From contig SLNU01000005.1 of assembly GCA_007132865.1 (NCBI GenBank), forward strand, positions 1-17,721: a stretch of 17,721 nt of DNA. Reading direction: 5' to 3'. Each line of letters begins with the position of its first letter. Position 1 is the stretch's first letter. The position numbers were made by a program, and so were the translations under genes. This DNA comes from Bacteroidales bacterium (GTDB taxonomy: Bacteria; Bacteroidota; Bacteroidia; Bacteroidales; UBA7960). The notes under the pieces are model-generated. The model worked only from the letters and a program-made list of their open reading frames with translations. It ran no database searches and was not told the DNA's origin. Below, in pieces: positions 7,007 through 13,605 of this stretch.

Positions 7007-7037
7007 AGGTATTTTATGACTAAGCGGGACATTGACA

Positions 7038-7724
7038 ATGAAGCTATCCACCTGTATTGTTTTAATTGCTTTTATGCTGGCAGGTGCTTCCAACTTGCAT
7101 GCCCAGCATTATTACCGCATTGAATGCGATATCTCCATCAAAAACAAAGTGGCCGGCGAAGACGGCATGCTCGTGCTGGGACGGGCCTATTACGACAAGG
7201 TGGTCGGCAAGGTCGTGTTTGACATCCGGTTCCCTGAAAAGGAAGTCTGGGTCATCGAGGACACCCTGGTAAGCGTTCACAAAGACGGGGAAACAAGACA
7301 AACCAGGGGAATGGAACAATACACGCAAGCCACCATTTTTCACCTGATCCTGGAGGGAGATCTCAACAATTTCGGATTGCATGGCACCATGTATGCCATG
7401 GATAATGTGAGACGGGACGAAGAAATGGTAATCACCAGCTGGGTCCCACGCCAGGGGAACCAGGCACTTGGGAAAATTCACACCTCTACGGTTAATGGCG
7501 CGCTGCACGGAGTAGTGTTTGAAAACGCCGGGGGAAAAGTGATCGGCAAGCAGGTGTACCGGGACTATTTAACCATCAGGGGTCTGCAGGTGCCCACAGA
7601 GATCATCCAGGTTTTTTACAGGGAGGAAGCGGAGGAATACCAGGTTTACTCTTTTTCCAATGTTCGGATTAATCACGAAGGCAATGAGGATCTTTATAAT
7701 TTTCCTGGCCCTGGCCGCAGGTAG
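7038..7724 (+). CDS. Secreted LolA-like beta protein, module A gene 1
   Basis: A 228-residue protein with a clear signal peptide (MKLSTCIVLIAFMLAGASNLHA, cut before Q23), then alternating beta-strand-like segments suggesting the concave-sheet LolA/LppX fold; this assignment is by appearance, not motif. The end, GLQVPTEIIQVFYREEAEEYQVYSFSNVRIN split over two strands, resembles the closing region of outer-membrane lipoprotein-sorting-like proteins. The C-terminal VRIN and an internal TSWVP element are matched by TSWFP and DVRIN in the protein at 13583-14314, with the same order of strands, so the two are paralogues. The ATG at 7038 is preferred over a TTG two codons earlier. It overlaps the next gene by 41 bases. 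Function unknown; binding of a lipid or hydrophobic ligand is a guess. Confidence 0.72.
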   Translation: MKLSTCIVLIAFMLAGASNLHAQHYYRIECDISIKNKVAGEDGMLVLGRAYYDKVVGKVVFDIRFPEKEVWVIEDTLVSVHKDGETRQTRGMEQYTQATIFHLILEGDLNNFGLHGTMYAMDNVRRDEEMVITSWVPRQGNQALGKIHTSTVNGALHGVVFENAGGKVIGKQVYRDYLTIRGLQVPTEIIQVFYREEAEEYQVYSFSNVRINHEGNEDLYNFPGPGRR

Positions 7725-8085
7725 CCAGGTTTCAGCCCAGACACACCCGGAGCTGCGCCTGCTGGCCACCAGGACGGCCGAAAGTCAGGAAGCCTGCTGC
7801 CATGGGCATCAGCAAAAGTTTGAGGTAACAGGTGCGGTGGACATGGCCTTTTACGTTTACAAGACCTTTATTTCCTCGCAGGACCATATGTCATGTGTGT
7901 TCATCCCCTCATGCTCGGAGTATGCCGTAGAGGCCGTTCGCCGGCAGGGAATGCTGATCGGACTGGTCAACACGTTCGACCGGCTGACCAGGTGCAACGG
8001 ACTCAGGCCCGGGGACTATCCGGTCGACCTGGTAAGCCGGAGGCTGTCAGACCCCGTCAAAAATATTCATCATGAAGATCCCTAG
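7684..8085 (+). CDS. YidD-domain protein with signal peptide, module A gene 2
   Basis: A 133-residue protein whose C-terminal half is a YidD (membrane protein insertion efficiency factor, DUF37) domain: C71-VFIP-SC77-SEYAVEAV, a G...G pair, and RLTRC104N match the family pattern CRFxPxCSxYAxxA...RxxRC. Canonical YidD is a short inner-leaflet-associated protein encoded beside rpmH/rnpA. Here a Sec-type signal (MRIFIIFLALAAGSQVSA) and a linker with C38-C39-H-G-H precede the domain, which would place it outside the cytoplasm. The ATG at 7684 has GAAGG just upstream and gives a textbook signal peptide; the ATG at 7660 would add eight residues. It overlaps the LolA-like gene by 41 bases and the next gene by 14, suggesting coupled translation. 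Paralogue: 13030-13605. Confidence 0.85.
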   Translation: MRIFIIFLALAAGSQVSAQTHPELRLLATRTAESQEACCHGHQQKFEVTGAVDMAFYVYKTFISSQDHMSCVFIPSCSEYAVEAVRRQGMLIGLVNTFDRLTRCNGLRPGDYPVDLVSRRLSDPVKNIHHEDP

Positions 8086-8911
8086 GCTGTACTTGCCGCT
8101 CGCCCTGATTCTCCTGCTCCAGTTTCCCCCTGTAAGCGGACAGGACCTGTTCGACAGCCTGAATACCGCCAGGTATGCAGATTTTCTGTTCAATTCAGGA
8201 AATTACCGCGAAGCTGTGGGGGAATACGAAAGGCTGCTGTTTTTGTCTAATCCCCCAGAGGAAAAAAAGATCAGGCTGGTACAGAGCTACCGGCTTTCCG
8301 GCAGGCCCGGCCTGGCCCGGCAGCGTATGCAATCGATCTGGGACCAGCCGGCTCTGGTGTCCGCACCGGTGGCCAACGAGTTTTTTTTCCTGCGTATCCT
8401 GGACCGGGATTTCCAGGGCCTTGAGGCCAGCATACAGGAAAGCTCCGTTCTGACGGCCGACGAAAAAATGTTTTACCTTGCCTCGGCTCTCCTCTACCAG
8501 GAAGACTTCCAGCGGGCCAATACGCTCCTGCAGGATCTTGAAGGACTGACATTTCCCGGCCTGGAAAGCCTGCAGACCATTTCCGGGGATGCGGTAAGCC
8601 TGCCCCTGCGGAGCCCCCTGATGGGGGGCGTTTTCTCTGCCCTGCTGCCAGGCAGCGGGAAATTTTATGCAGGGAACTGGGAAGACGGCATCATTTCCCT
8701 GGTAATGGTAGGGATGTCTTCCTGGCAGGCTTACCGGGGTTTTGACAGACGCGGAACCGGGAGCGTTTATGCCTGGTCTTACGCCGTGATTGGGACAGCC
8801 TTTTACCTGGGCAATATTTACGGAAGCGTCAAAGAGGTCAACAAATACAATCAAATTCAAAAAAACGGGATCCGCCAGCGTGTCGAAGCTGTTTTTCACC
8901 ATAGCCGTTAA
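8072..8911 (+). CDS. TPR plus two-TM envelope protein, subtype 1, module A gene 3
   Basis: A 279-residue protein with a signal peptide (1-23, ending PVSG before Q24), then TPR-like helical pairs (ARYADFLFNSGNYREAVGEY at 33-52, further helices to about 165), and a C-terminal membrane module. The module has the element SPLMGGVFSALLPGSGKFYA (181-200) plus GNWEDGI, a hydrophobic segment to about 218, and a second one ending FYLGNIYGSVKEV (244-256). The PG.G..YAG element resembles that of DUF5683/TM2-like proteins of Bacteroidota. The protein at 12146-13033 shares this layout and the FYLGNI.GS ending, so they are paralogues. It overlaps both neighbours (14 and 32 bases). It may be a scaffold anchored in the inner membrane with TPRs in the periplasm; function is not known. 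Confidence 0.8.
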   Translation: MKIPRLYLPLALILLLQFPPVSGQDLFDSLNTARYADFLFNSGNYREAVGEYERLLFLSNPPEEKKIRLVQSYRLSGRPGLARQRMQSIWDQPALVSAPVANEFFFLRILDRDFQGLEASIQESSVLTADEKMFYLASALLYQEDFQRANTLLQDLEGLTFPGLESLQTISGDAVSLPLRSPLMGGVFSALLPGSGKFYAGNWEDGIISLVMVGMSSWQAYRGFDRRGTGSVYAWSYAVIGTAFYLGNIYGSVKEVNKYNQIQKNGIRQRVEAVFHHSR

Positions 8912-9728
8912 ATGCCTGTTCTTGCTGCCGATTGGAGTCGGACAGGACATCGTGCAGACGCTTGAGCTTGCCGGAAATTACCGGGAGCGCGGGATGTTTG
9001 AGGCGGCTGCCGGGCATTACCGCAGGGTAATCTTCTTCGGAAGTGACTCCTTACAGGCGGCCACCTTCCCCAAACTGGCCGAATGCCAGATTATGGCGGG
9101 AAACTACAGGGATGCCGTGTTTTTCTATGGCCTTGCAGCCAACACCACCCCATCCGACAGTCTGAGAGCGGAATATGTATATATGCGGGTGCTGGCACAC
9201 CTGCTGGATGACGATCCCGGTCCCGCCCTGCAGCAACTGCTGTCGGTATCCGAACATGAAAACCCTTATTTCAGAAAAAAAACGAACTTTTACATGGGGG
9301 TAATCCATCTGCAAAGGCAGGAAGGGCAGGCAGCCAGGCAGTACTTTCTGGAAGCCACAGCGGATTCTCTGGCCCTGGATGGAATCTCACGGCTGTTTGA
9401 TGAGGCAGGCCTTGACTACCCGGACCCCGAGCGTGCCAGGCGGTTAAGCATGTTTTTCCCGGGACTTGGGCAGGCCTATGCCGGGGATAGAAGGGGCGCA
9501 TTGAATTCTTTTATCCTGGTTGGCGCGCTTGGGGCGCTTGCCGGGTATACGGCCTTCCATTATTCCCTGCTCGAGGGATTTTTAAGCGTGGTGCCCTGGT
9601 TGACAAGGTACTACCTTGGCGGGTCCCAGCATGCCGGGAACACGGCCTGGCAGATCCGAACAGGGAAGTACCAGGGATTGTTGCTGGAATTGATCGAAAT
9701 TTTTGAAGAGGAAAAGCAATCCCCTTGA
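8880..9728 (+). CDS. TPR plus two-TM envelope protein, subtype 2, module A gene 4
   Basis: A 282-residue protein starting at a GTG (8880) that opens a signal peptide (SKLFFTIAVKCLFLLPIGV, before GQ); the longer in-frame ATG at 8790 reads through preceding coding sequence and has no signal peptide. TPR-like helices follow (NYRERGMFEAAAGHYRRVIF, NYRDAVFFYGLA, then more to about 170). The C-terminal module begins PERARRLSMFFPGLGQAYAG (183-202), then a hydrophobic segment to about 226 and a second ending RYYLGGSQHAGNTA (243-256). This matches the subtype 2 protein at 11296-12207 (PERARMM..FVPGLGHFYA and FYFGGIRQAGELA). It overlaps subtype 1 by 32 bases and ends the module; a promoter for the next gene overlaps its stop. 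Function unknown. Confidence 0.8.
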   Translation: MSKLFFTIAVKCLFLLPIGVGQDIVQTLELAGNYRERGMFEAAAGHYRRVIFFGSDSLQAATFPKLAECQIMAGNYRDAVFFYGLAANTTPSDSLRAEYVYMRVLAHLLDDDPGPALQQLLSVSEHENPYFRKKTNFYMGVIHLQRQEGQAARQYFLEATADSLALDGISRLFDEAGLDYPDPERARRLSMFFPGLGQAYAGDRRGALNSFILVGALGALAGYTAFHYSLLEGFLSVVPWLTRYYLGGSQHAGNTAWQIRTGKYQGLLLELIEIFEEEKQSP

Positions 9729-9755
9729 CGCAGATATAAAAAAATCTTACTTTTA
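9725..9755 (+). promoter_or_regulatory. Candidate promoter for the TM2 gene
   Basis: TTG (9725-9727), overlapping the stop of the preceding gene, is followed by 20 bases and TACTTTTA (9748-9755), one mismatch from TAnnTTTG. Transcription would start near 9763, giving a leader of about 48 bases. If real, the TM2 gene has its own promoter in addition to possible read-through. Confidence 0.45.
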
Positions 9756-9763
9756 CCCAAAGA

Positions 9764-9776
9764 TTGATTAAATCAA
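9764..9776. promoter_or_regulatory. Palindrome at the predicted transcription start
   Basis: TTGATTAAATCAA is a perfect 6+1+6 palindrome located immediately after the candidate promoter of the TM2 gene, a position suited to an operator. It is AT-rich and short, so chance is possible. Confidence 0.3.
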
Positions 9777-9810
9777 ACTATCTATTCATTTACCACAACT
9801 ACCTATCACG

Positions 9811-10233
9811 ATGAAGAAAATCTACCTATCGATTGTTTTATTAGGGTTGTTTGGCGTTGCCGCGGCCAATGCAGAAACCACTGCCTATCATCTGGACCAT
9901 GCAGCGGTTGACCAGATGTTTGAACAGGCTGAACAAGCAGATTATCTGGCCATGAACACGCTTGCACCATTTGCAGGCGCCTCCACCGCCACCCATTCAT
10001 TTACTCAGAGCGAAAAGAATCCGGCCGTCGCCTTTATTCTCTCATGGTTTGTCGGATACCTTGGGATTCACAGGGCCTATCTGGGGACCTCCACGGGAAC
10101 CATTGTGGCCTATATCCTCACGCTGGGGGGTTGTGGCATCGTGGCCTTTGTTGACTGGGTTGTGCTGCTGATCGGGTTGGTAAACGACGACATTGAGCAG
10201 TACATAGACAATCCGAAATTCTTTATGTGGTAA
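9811..10233 (+). CDS. TM2-domain protein with signal peptide and HLD motif
   Basis: A 140-residue protein with a signal peptide (1-21, ending AANA), a mature N-terminal helix carrying the YHLDHAAVDQMFEQAEQADYL element (26-46), a Ser/Thr-rich linker, and a TM2 domain (70-124). In the domain, NPAVAFILSWFVGYLGIHRAYLGT shows the signature G-x-HR-x-YLG turn between two helices, followed by LGGCGIVAFVDWVVLLIG. TM2 domains occur in many bacterial and animal membrane proteins of mostly unknown function. The HLD element is shared with the protein at 6493-6930, so module A is bracketed by two related proteins. It has its own candidate promoter and converges with the TPR gene of module B across a tandem-repeat junction. 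Confidence 0.85.
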   Translation: MKKIYLSIVLLGLFGVAAANAETTAYHLDHAAVDQMFEQAEQADYLAMNTLAPFAGASTATHSFTQSEKNPAVAFILSWFVGYLGIHRAYLGTSTGTIVAYILTLGGCGIVAFVDWVVLLIGLVNDDIEQYIDNPKFFMW

Positions 10234-10260
10234 TCCCGCGGACGATTATTACCCGGACTA

Positions 10261-10324
10261 CTGGGGGTAATACTACCGGGGAATAATACTGCCGGGGAGT
10301 AATACTGCCTGGGAAGAATTCAGT
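10261..10324. repeat. Four tandem 16-bp units at a convergent junction, with hairpin
   Basis: 10261-10324 divides into 16-mers CTGGGGGTAATACTAC, CGGGGAATAATACTGC, CGGGGAGTAATACTGC and CTGGGAAGAATTCAGT; the first three are closely similar, the fourth degenerate and reaching into the stop codon of the minus-strand gene. In addition ATTATTACCCGG (10245-10256) pairs with CCGGGGAATAAT (10276-10287) at 11 of 12 positions, so the left half can fold into a hairpin after the TM2 stop (10231-10233). This may act as a terminator for either strand, though T-tracts are poor. Confidence 0.75.
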
Positions 10325-11294
10325 AACCCCGGACCAGATCCAGGAAATATGTCCTTTGTTCGGGGCTGATCCCGGGGTTTCCATATGCCTCCCTGCGGAT
10401 TTCCGCTACTTTTTCCTTTACCCCCCTTTCATCCCCCAGGGCATTGATCACCTGTAGGTGATAGTACTGGAATATCAGGTTGGATGGATAGGCGGTGGTC
10501 AGCCAGCTGGCATATTTTTCCGCAACCCGGGCATCCTGTCCCTTTTCCAAATGAATCCGCATCAGAAAATAGCCGGCTTCCGTTTTCCACAGGGCCTCTT
10601 CACTGGCAAATGCTTTTTCAAGCTGGGAAATGCCCCGTTCACGGTCTCCCTCAGGATAAAAAAGCGCATAGAGTTTCAGAAAAGGATACCTCCGCATGGC
10701 TTCTGAGATCAGGTAGTTGTAAAGACCTGAGGTCAGGTAAAAACCTCCGAACGCCTCTTCACGCCCCATGGATTTTTCGACCTGCACCACACAGAGTCGC
10801 AAGGTTTTCATGGTCCGGATCCAGGCACCCTGCTGAAGATCCAGCCTGGCCAACATCGCATGCAGATTGATGTAATTAAACACATCCTGGTCGGATGCAG
10901 ATCCTTCAACGGCTTTTCTGGCCAGGGGCAATGCATGCAGTATGCTTTCCCGGTAGCGCGTCTCAATCTCTGCGGGCCGGGGCCAGGTGATCATCAACCA
11001 CCAATTGTAATAGACGCTGGAGAAATGGGCAAGGTAATGGCCGGGGTGGCGTTCAAGCAATTCTCTGCTCAGGCTTTCCGCAATCCGAAAATCAAAGCGG
11101 TAAAGCGCCGTCACCACATCCTCCAGCATGGACGCCGGGTACATGGATGCCGGATCCATACCCCCGCCTTCATCTGCCGAAACGGACATTTCGTTTCCCC
11201 CGGCTTGGCAGGTCAACTGCGAAGCAGCCTGTGTACCCGTGGTAGTGCCAAACAGCAACAGCAAGAACAGCAAGGCGGTATTGGGGTAGTTCAT
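10320..11294 (-). CDS. Secreted TPR protein, module B gene 5
   Basis: A 324-residue protein with a signal peptide (MNYPNTALLFLLLLFGTTTG, to about TQA) followed by helical repeats throughout and no C-terminal membrane module. It carries a GLYNYLISEAMRRYPFLKLY segment with downstream FYPEGDRERGISQLEKA, matching by memory a TPR family common in Bacteroidota in which a GLYNYY...P..FPxGD..KG..QL pattern recurs. Start is the ATG at 11294, one base after the stop of the preceding gene (TGAAATG); a longer form from 11336 would lack a signal peptide. It is the last gene of module B and has no counterpart in module A. Probably a periplasmic scaffold or binding protein; function not known. Confidence 0.82.
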   Translation of the reverse strand: MNYPNTALLFLLLLFGTTTGTQAASQLTCQAGGNEMSVSADEGGGMDPASMYPASMLEDVVTALYRFDFRIAESLSRELLERHPGHYLAHFSSVYYNWWLMITWPRPAEIETRYRESILHALPLARKAVEGSASDQDVFNYINLHAMLARLDLQQGAWIRTMKTLRLCVVQVEKSMGREEAFGGFYLTSGLYNYLISEAMRRYPFLKLYALFYPEGDRERGISQLEKAFASEEALWKTEAGYFLMRIHLEKGQDARVAEKYASWLTTAYPSNLIFQYYHLQVINALGDERGVKEKVAEIRREAYGNPGISPEQRTYFLDLVRGY

Positions 11295-11295
11295 T

Positions 11296-12207
11296 TCAGT
11301 AAGTCGAATTGGGTTTGGTTCGGGCCGCGGGATCATTTCCCGCCAAAGAGATCAGCATCTGAGAGAGCTCCTGTTTGAAGGCATCCATACTGGACAGGCT
11401 GTTGCCACGGGCCAGCTCGCCGGCCTGGCGTATCCCACCGAAATAAAAAGACTGAAACATGGTCAGTCCGACGGCCACCCCCGCCACGTAATATCCATTC
11501 CAGGCCAGCAATCCGAAAATGCCCAGCGAAGTCAGCTGGGAGGAGGCATTCAGGATGCCTTTGCCAGGCTCTCTGGCATAAAAATGGCCCAGCCCCGGCA
11601 CAAAGGTCGCCATCATCCGCGCCCTTTCCGGTTCCCTTGTTTGAGGAAGAGCCTCTGCTGAGGTTCTTGCGGCAATGTCTGCAAAGACCTCACGCGACTC
11701 CTGCACAGGAATGCCACCCGGAGCCAGGCCCTCCAGGAACTCACCGAGCCGGGACCATTCCTCCAGCTGAACAAGGGTCAGTGCATACAACAGCCAGAGA
11801 TCCTCCCCCAGGCCGGGGAAAAAATGCCTTGCCTGCCGCACATAAGATGCAGCACCTGTGTGATCGCCTGCCATAAAGGAACAGAATGCCATCTCGTAGA
11901 GAACCTGGAATCGAAGGCTGTCTGGCCCTGCATAAGGGAGGGAGCGCTGCAGGTCTGTCCGGGCCTTCTCATATCTTCCGGTTTGCTTCAATGCCCGGGC
12001 TTTGGAGAGGTTTGCAAGGGTCTTTTGTAAATGGTTGTCAGACAAAAAGTAGCTGCGCTCGTATTCGATGGCGGCAGAAAAGAATTCGCCCGCGGAAAAG
12101 AGGCTGTCTGCCCTTTCCATGGCCCTTCCGGCATCACCGCCAATGCTAGTTGAAGGCGTTGCGCAAAGGAATATGCATGTCAAACAATATGCGTTGATCC
12201 ATTTCAT
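11296..12207 (-). CDS. TPR plus two-TM envelope protein, subtype 2, module B gene 4
   Basis: A 303-residue protein. The start at 12207 gives a signal peptide (MKWINAYCLTCIFLCATPST); an ATG at 12219 would add four residues, and the in-frame extension to 12351 is unlike a signal and overlaps the upstream gene deeply. TPR-like helices follow (ADSLFSAGEFFSAAIEYERS, GRYEKARTDLQRSL, GDHTGAASYVRQA). The C-terminal module begins PERARMMATFVPGLGHFYAR (193-212), with two hydrophobic stretches and the ending FYFGGIRQAGELA (254-266). It is the counterpart of 8880-9728. The first 62 bases overlap the end of the subtype 1 gene, and its stop is one base from the next start, so this is one operon. Function unknown. 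Confidence 0.78.
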   Translation of the reverse strand: MKWINAYCLTCIFLCATPSTSIGGDAGRAMERADSLFSAGEFFSAAIEYERSYFLSDNHLQKTLANLSKARALKQTGRYEKARTDLQRSLPYAGPDSLRFQVLYEMAFCSFMAGDHTGAASYVRQARHFFPGLGEDLWLLYALTLVQLEEWSRLGEFLEGLAPGGIPVQESREVFADIAARTSAEALPQTREPERARMMATFVPGLGHFYAREPGKGILNASSQLTSLGIFGLLAWNGYYVAGVAVGLTMFQSFYFGGIRQAGELARGNSLSSMDAFKQELSQMLISLAGNDPAARTKPNSTY

Positions 12208-13033
12208 GTCTGAACTCATTTTGTTGTCTGCGAACGGCGGTGGCACTGCCCCTGATGTTTCCCAGATAAAAAATGCCTGTCGCCGTGGCCGACAAAATAA
12301 ACAGGGCGCTGCCGGCCCCACTCCCCCTGTAAAAATCATATGTGGTCGCACCCATGGCAGCCACGTAAAGGAACCCGGCTATCCCCTCCGCCGTTTTTCC
12401 GGCATAGACCTTGCCCAGGCCGGGCACCACTGCAGACAGGAATCCTGCCACAAACGGAGACCGGGCTGGTGCTCCGGCCAGCGCATCCCGGTAATCCAGC
12501 ATCCTGCCAGCCTCGTCGATATACAGGTGCGATGCCTCGTCGAAGCGGCCCGCCCTGCCCGAAAAAGACGCCAGATCGCCCATCAACAGATCCAGCCCGG
12601 CCAACTGAAAGTTCCTCATCCCGTCTGCCATGGTGGACGGTTCAAAGTCCAACACCTCCAAAACTTCTGAAGCCTCCCGGTGGCGACCCTCATGGGCAAG
12701 GTTGTAGGCCCCGAAAAAACGGGTCTTCAGGTAAAAGGGACTTTCTCCCGACACCGAAAGCAGGTAACTGGCAGAAGGGATTAGCTCCTTCTGCTGGTAA
12801 AGGGCCCAGCCTTTCAGGTAAGATACCGAATCCGCAATTTGCGGGGAAAGGGCATCTGACTGGTCTGTCAGGCGTTCGAGCAGGTAGGTTGCCTCGACCA
12901 GGTCCCCTCGCGCCATCAGGTAGCGTACGAATGACAGCTCCTCCCGCAGATCAGGGGACTGCCCCTGGACAGCTCCGGAAACGCACAGCACCAGGCCCGG
13001 CAGAAGCATCAATAAAGAGAGCCGCTGCTTCAT
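12146..13033 (-). CDS. TPR plus two-TM envelope protein, subtype 1, module B gene 3
   Basis: A 295-residue protein with a signal peptide (MKQRLSLLMLLPGLVLCVSG, cut near VQG), TPR-like helices (ELSFVRYLMARGDLVEATYL at 32-51, ALYQQKELIPSASYLL, NLAHEGRHREASEVLEVL), and a C-terminal membrane module opening RSPFVAGFLSAVVPGLGKVY (191-210) and ending IFYLGNIRGSATAV (254-267). The layout and both elements match 8072-8911, so they are paralogues. It starts at an ATG at 13033 in a four-base ATGA overlap with the YidD-like gene, and its 3' end overlaps the subtype 2 gene. Topology suggests periplasmic TPRs tethered by two TM helices; role unknown. Confidence 0.8.
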   Translation of the reverse strand: MKQRLSLLMLLPGLVLCVSGAVQGQSPDLREELSFVRYLMARGDLVEATYLLERLTDQSDALSPQIADSVSYLKGWALYQQKELIPSASYLLSVSGESPFYLKTRFFGAYNLAHEGRHREASEVLEVLDFEPSTMADGMRNFQLAGLDLLMGDLASFSGRAGRFDEASHLYIDEAGRMLDYRDALAGAPARSPFVAGFLSAVVPGLGKVYAGKTAEGIAGFLYVAAMGATTYDFYRGSGAGSALFILSATATGIFYLGNIRGSATAVRRQQNEFRHEMDQRILFDMHIPLRNAFN

Positions 13034-13605
13034 TGCGGACTCCTTTGGTAAATTTCCACGGTTTCAATCACCCTTAGGCTGGTCTCACTTATGCTGAGCG
13101 GATGTATGTCGATCGCGGCTACCCGGTTGCATCGTGAAAGCCGGTCTGCCGTCAACACCATGCCCCGTGCCAACCCGTAAGTTTCCATCAGTTCAATGCT
13201 GAAGCCGGAACAAGTATGCTCGTAAAGGCACTGGGAGGAAAGCTGGGGGGATATGTAGCGCTGGTAAACGAACATCAGCCCCGATAAGGTCAGGGACACC
13301 GGGTTATAACGAACCAGCCAATGCCTGTCGCTTCCAATCAGCACCGGTGCGGCATGTTGTGTACTGCCGCAATGAGCGCAGGAGGCATCCGACAATAATT
13401 CAAGGTCTGAACGTACCTTCAGTGGTTCCCCTCCCGTTTTGCCCGCATAGGGTCCGGGCGGCTCCTGGCCCGCAACCCCTTGCCCATAACCGACACCAGG
13501 ACTAACAAGCAATAAAATGCAGGCAAGCAAGACCACCCAAATGCCTGGGGGATATGCACACGCGCCGACATACAGCTTTATTTTACCTGAGAATGGTGGC
13601 ATCAT
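13030..13605 (-). CDS. Divergent YidD-domain protein with N-terminal anchor, module B gene 2
   Basis: A protein of about 191 residues with an N-terminal hydrophobic segment (IWVVLLACILLLVSPGVGYG, about 22-41) that may be a signal peptide or anchor, a Gly/Pro-rich linker, and a C-terminal YidD-type domain: VYQRYISPQL..Q-C126-LYEHT-C132-SGFSIELM, a G...G pair, and RLSRC159N. The three family cysteines are kept although the usual R-F-x-P around the first is replaced (CLYEHTCS). Before the domain it has C76-AH-C79, parallel to C38-C39-H in the module A protein. Start at 13605 (ATG ATG) is uncertain; an earlier ATG at 13659 also exists. It overlaps the LolA-like gene by about 23 bases and the next gene by four. 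Confidence 0.78.
   Translation of the reverse strand: MMPPFSGKIKLYVGACAYPPGIWVVLLACILLLVSPGVGYGQGVAGQEPPGPYAGKTGGEPLKVRSDLELLSDASCAHCGSTQHAAPVLIGSDRHWLVRYNPVSLTLSGLMFVYQRYISPQLSSQCLYEHTCSGFSIELMETYGLARGMVLTADRLSRCNRVAAIDIHPLSISETSLRVIETVEIYQRSPQ

Noticed and set aside
7016..7123. Short open frame with a good GAGG site overlapping the LolA-like start
   Set aside because: About 35 codons in a different frame, with no recognisable product; the frame from 7038 encodes a signal peptide and family-like protein. A leader peptide cannot be fully excluded.
8790..8879. Longer start for the subtype 2 TPR protein of module A
   Set aside because: It would run 30 codons inside the previous gene and bury the signal peptide; the GTG at 8880 exposes a normal signal sequence.
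8195..8950. 251-codon open frame on the minus strand opposite the subtype 1 TPR gene
   Set aside because: Antisense shadow of a high-GC gene; no signal peptide, family motif or sensible composition.
12208..12351. Longer start for the subtype 2 TPR protein of module B
   Set aside because: The extension is Pro/Gly/Arg-rich antisense-like sequence inside the preceding gene and lacks a signal peptide.
12340..13077. 245-codon open frame on the plus strand opposite module B
   Set aside because: Very Pro/Arg/Gly-rich product typical of an antisense shadow.
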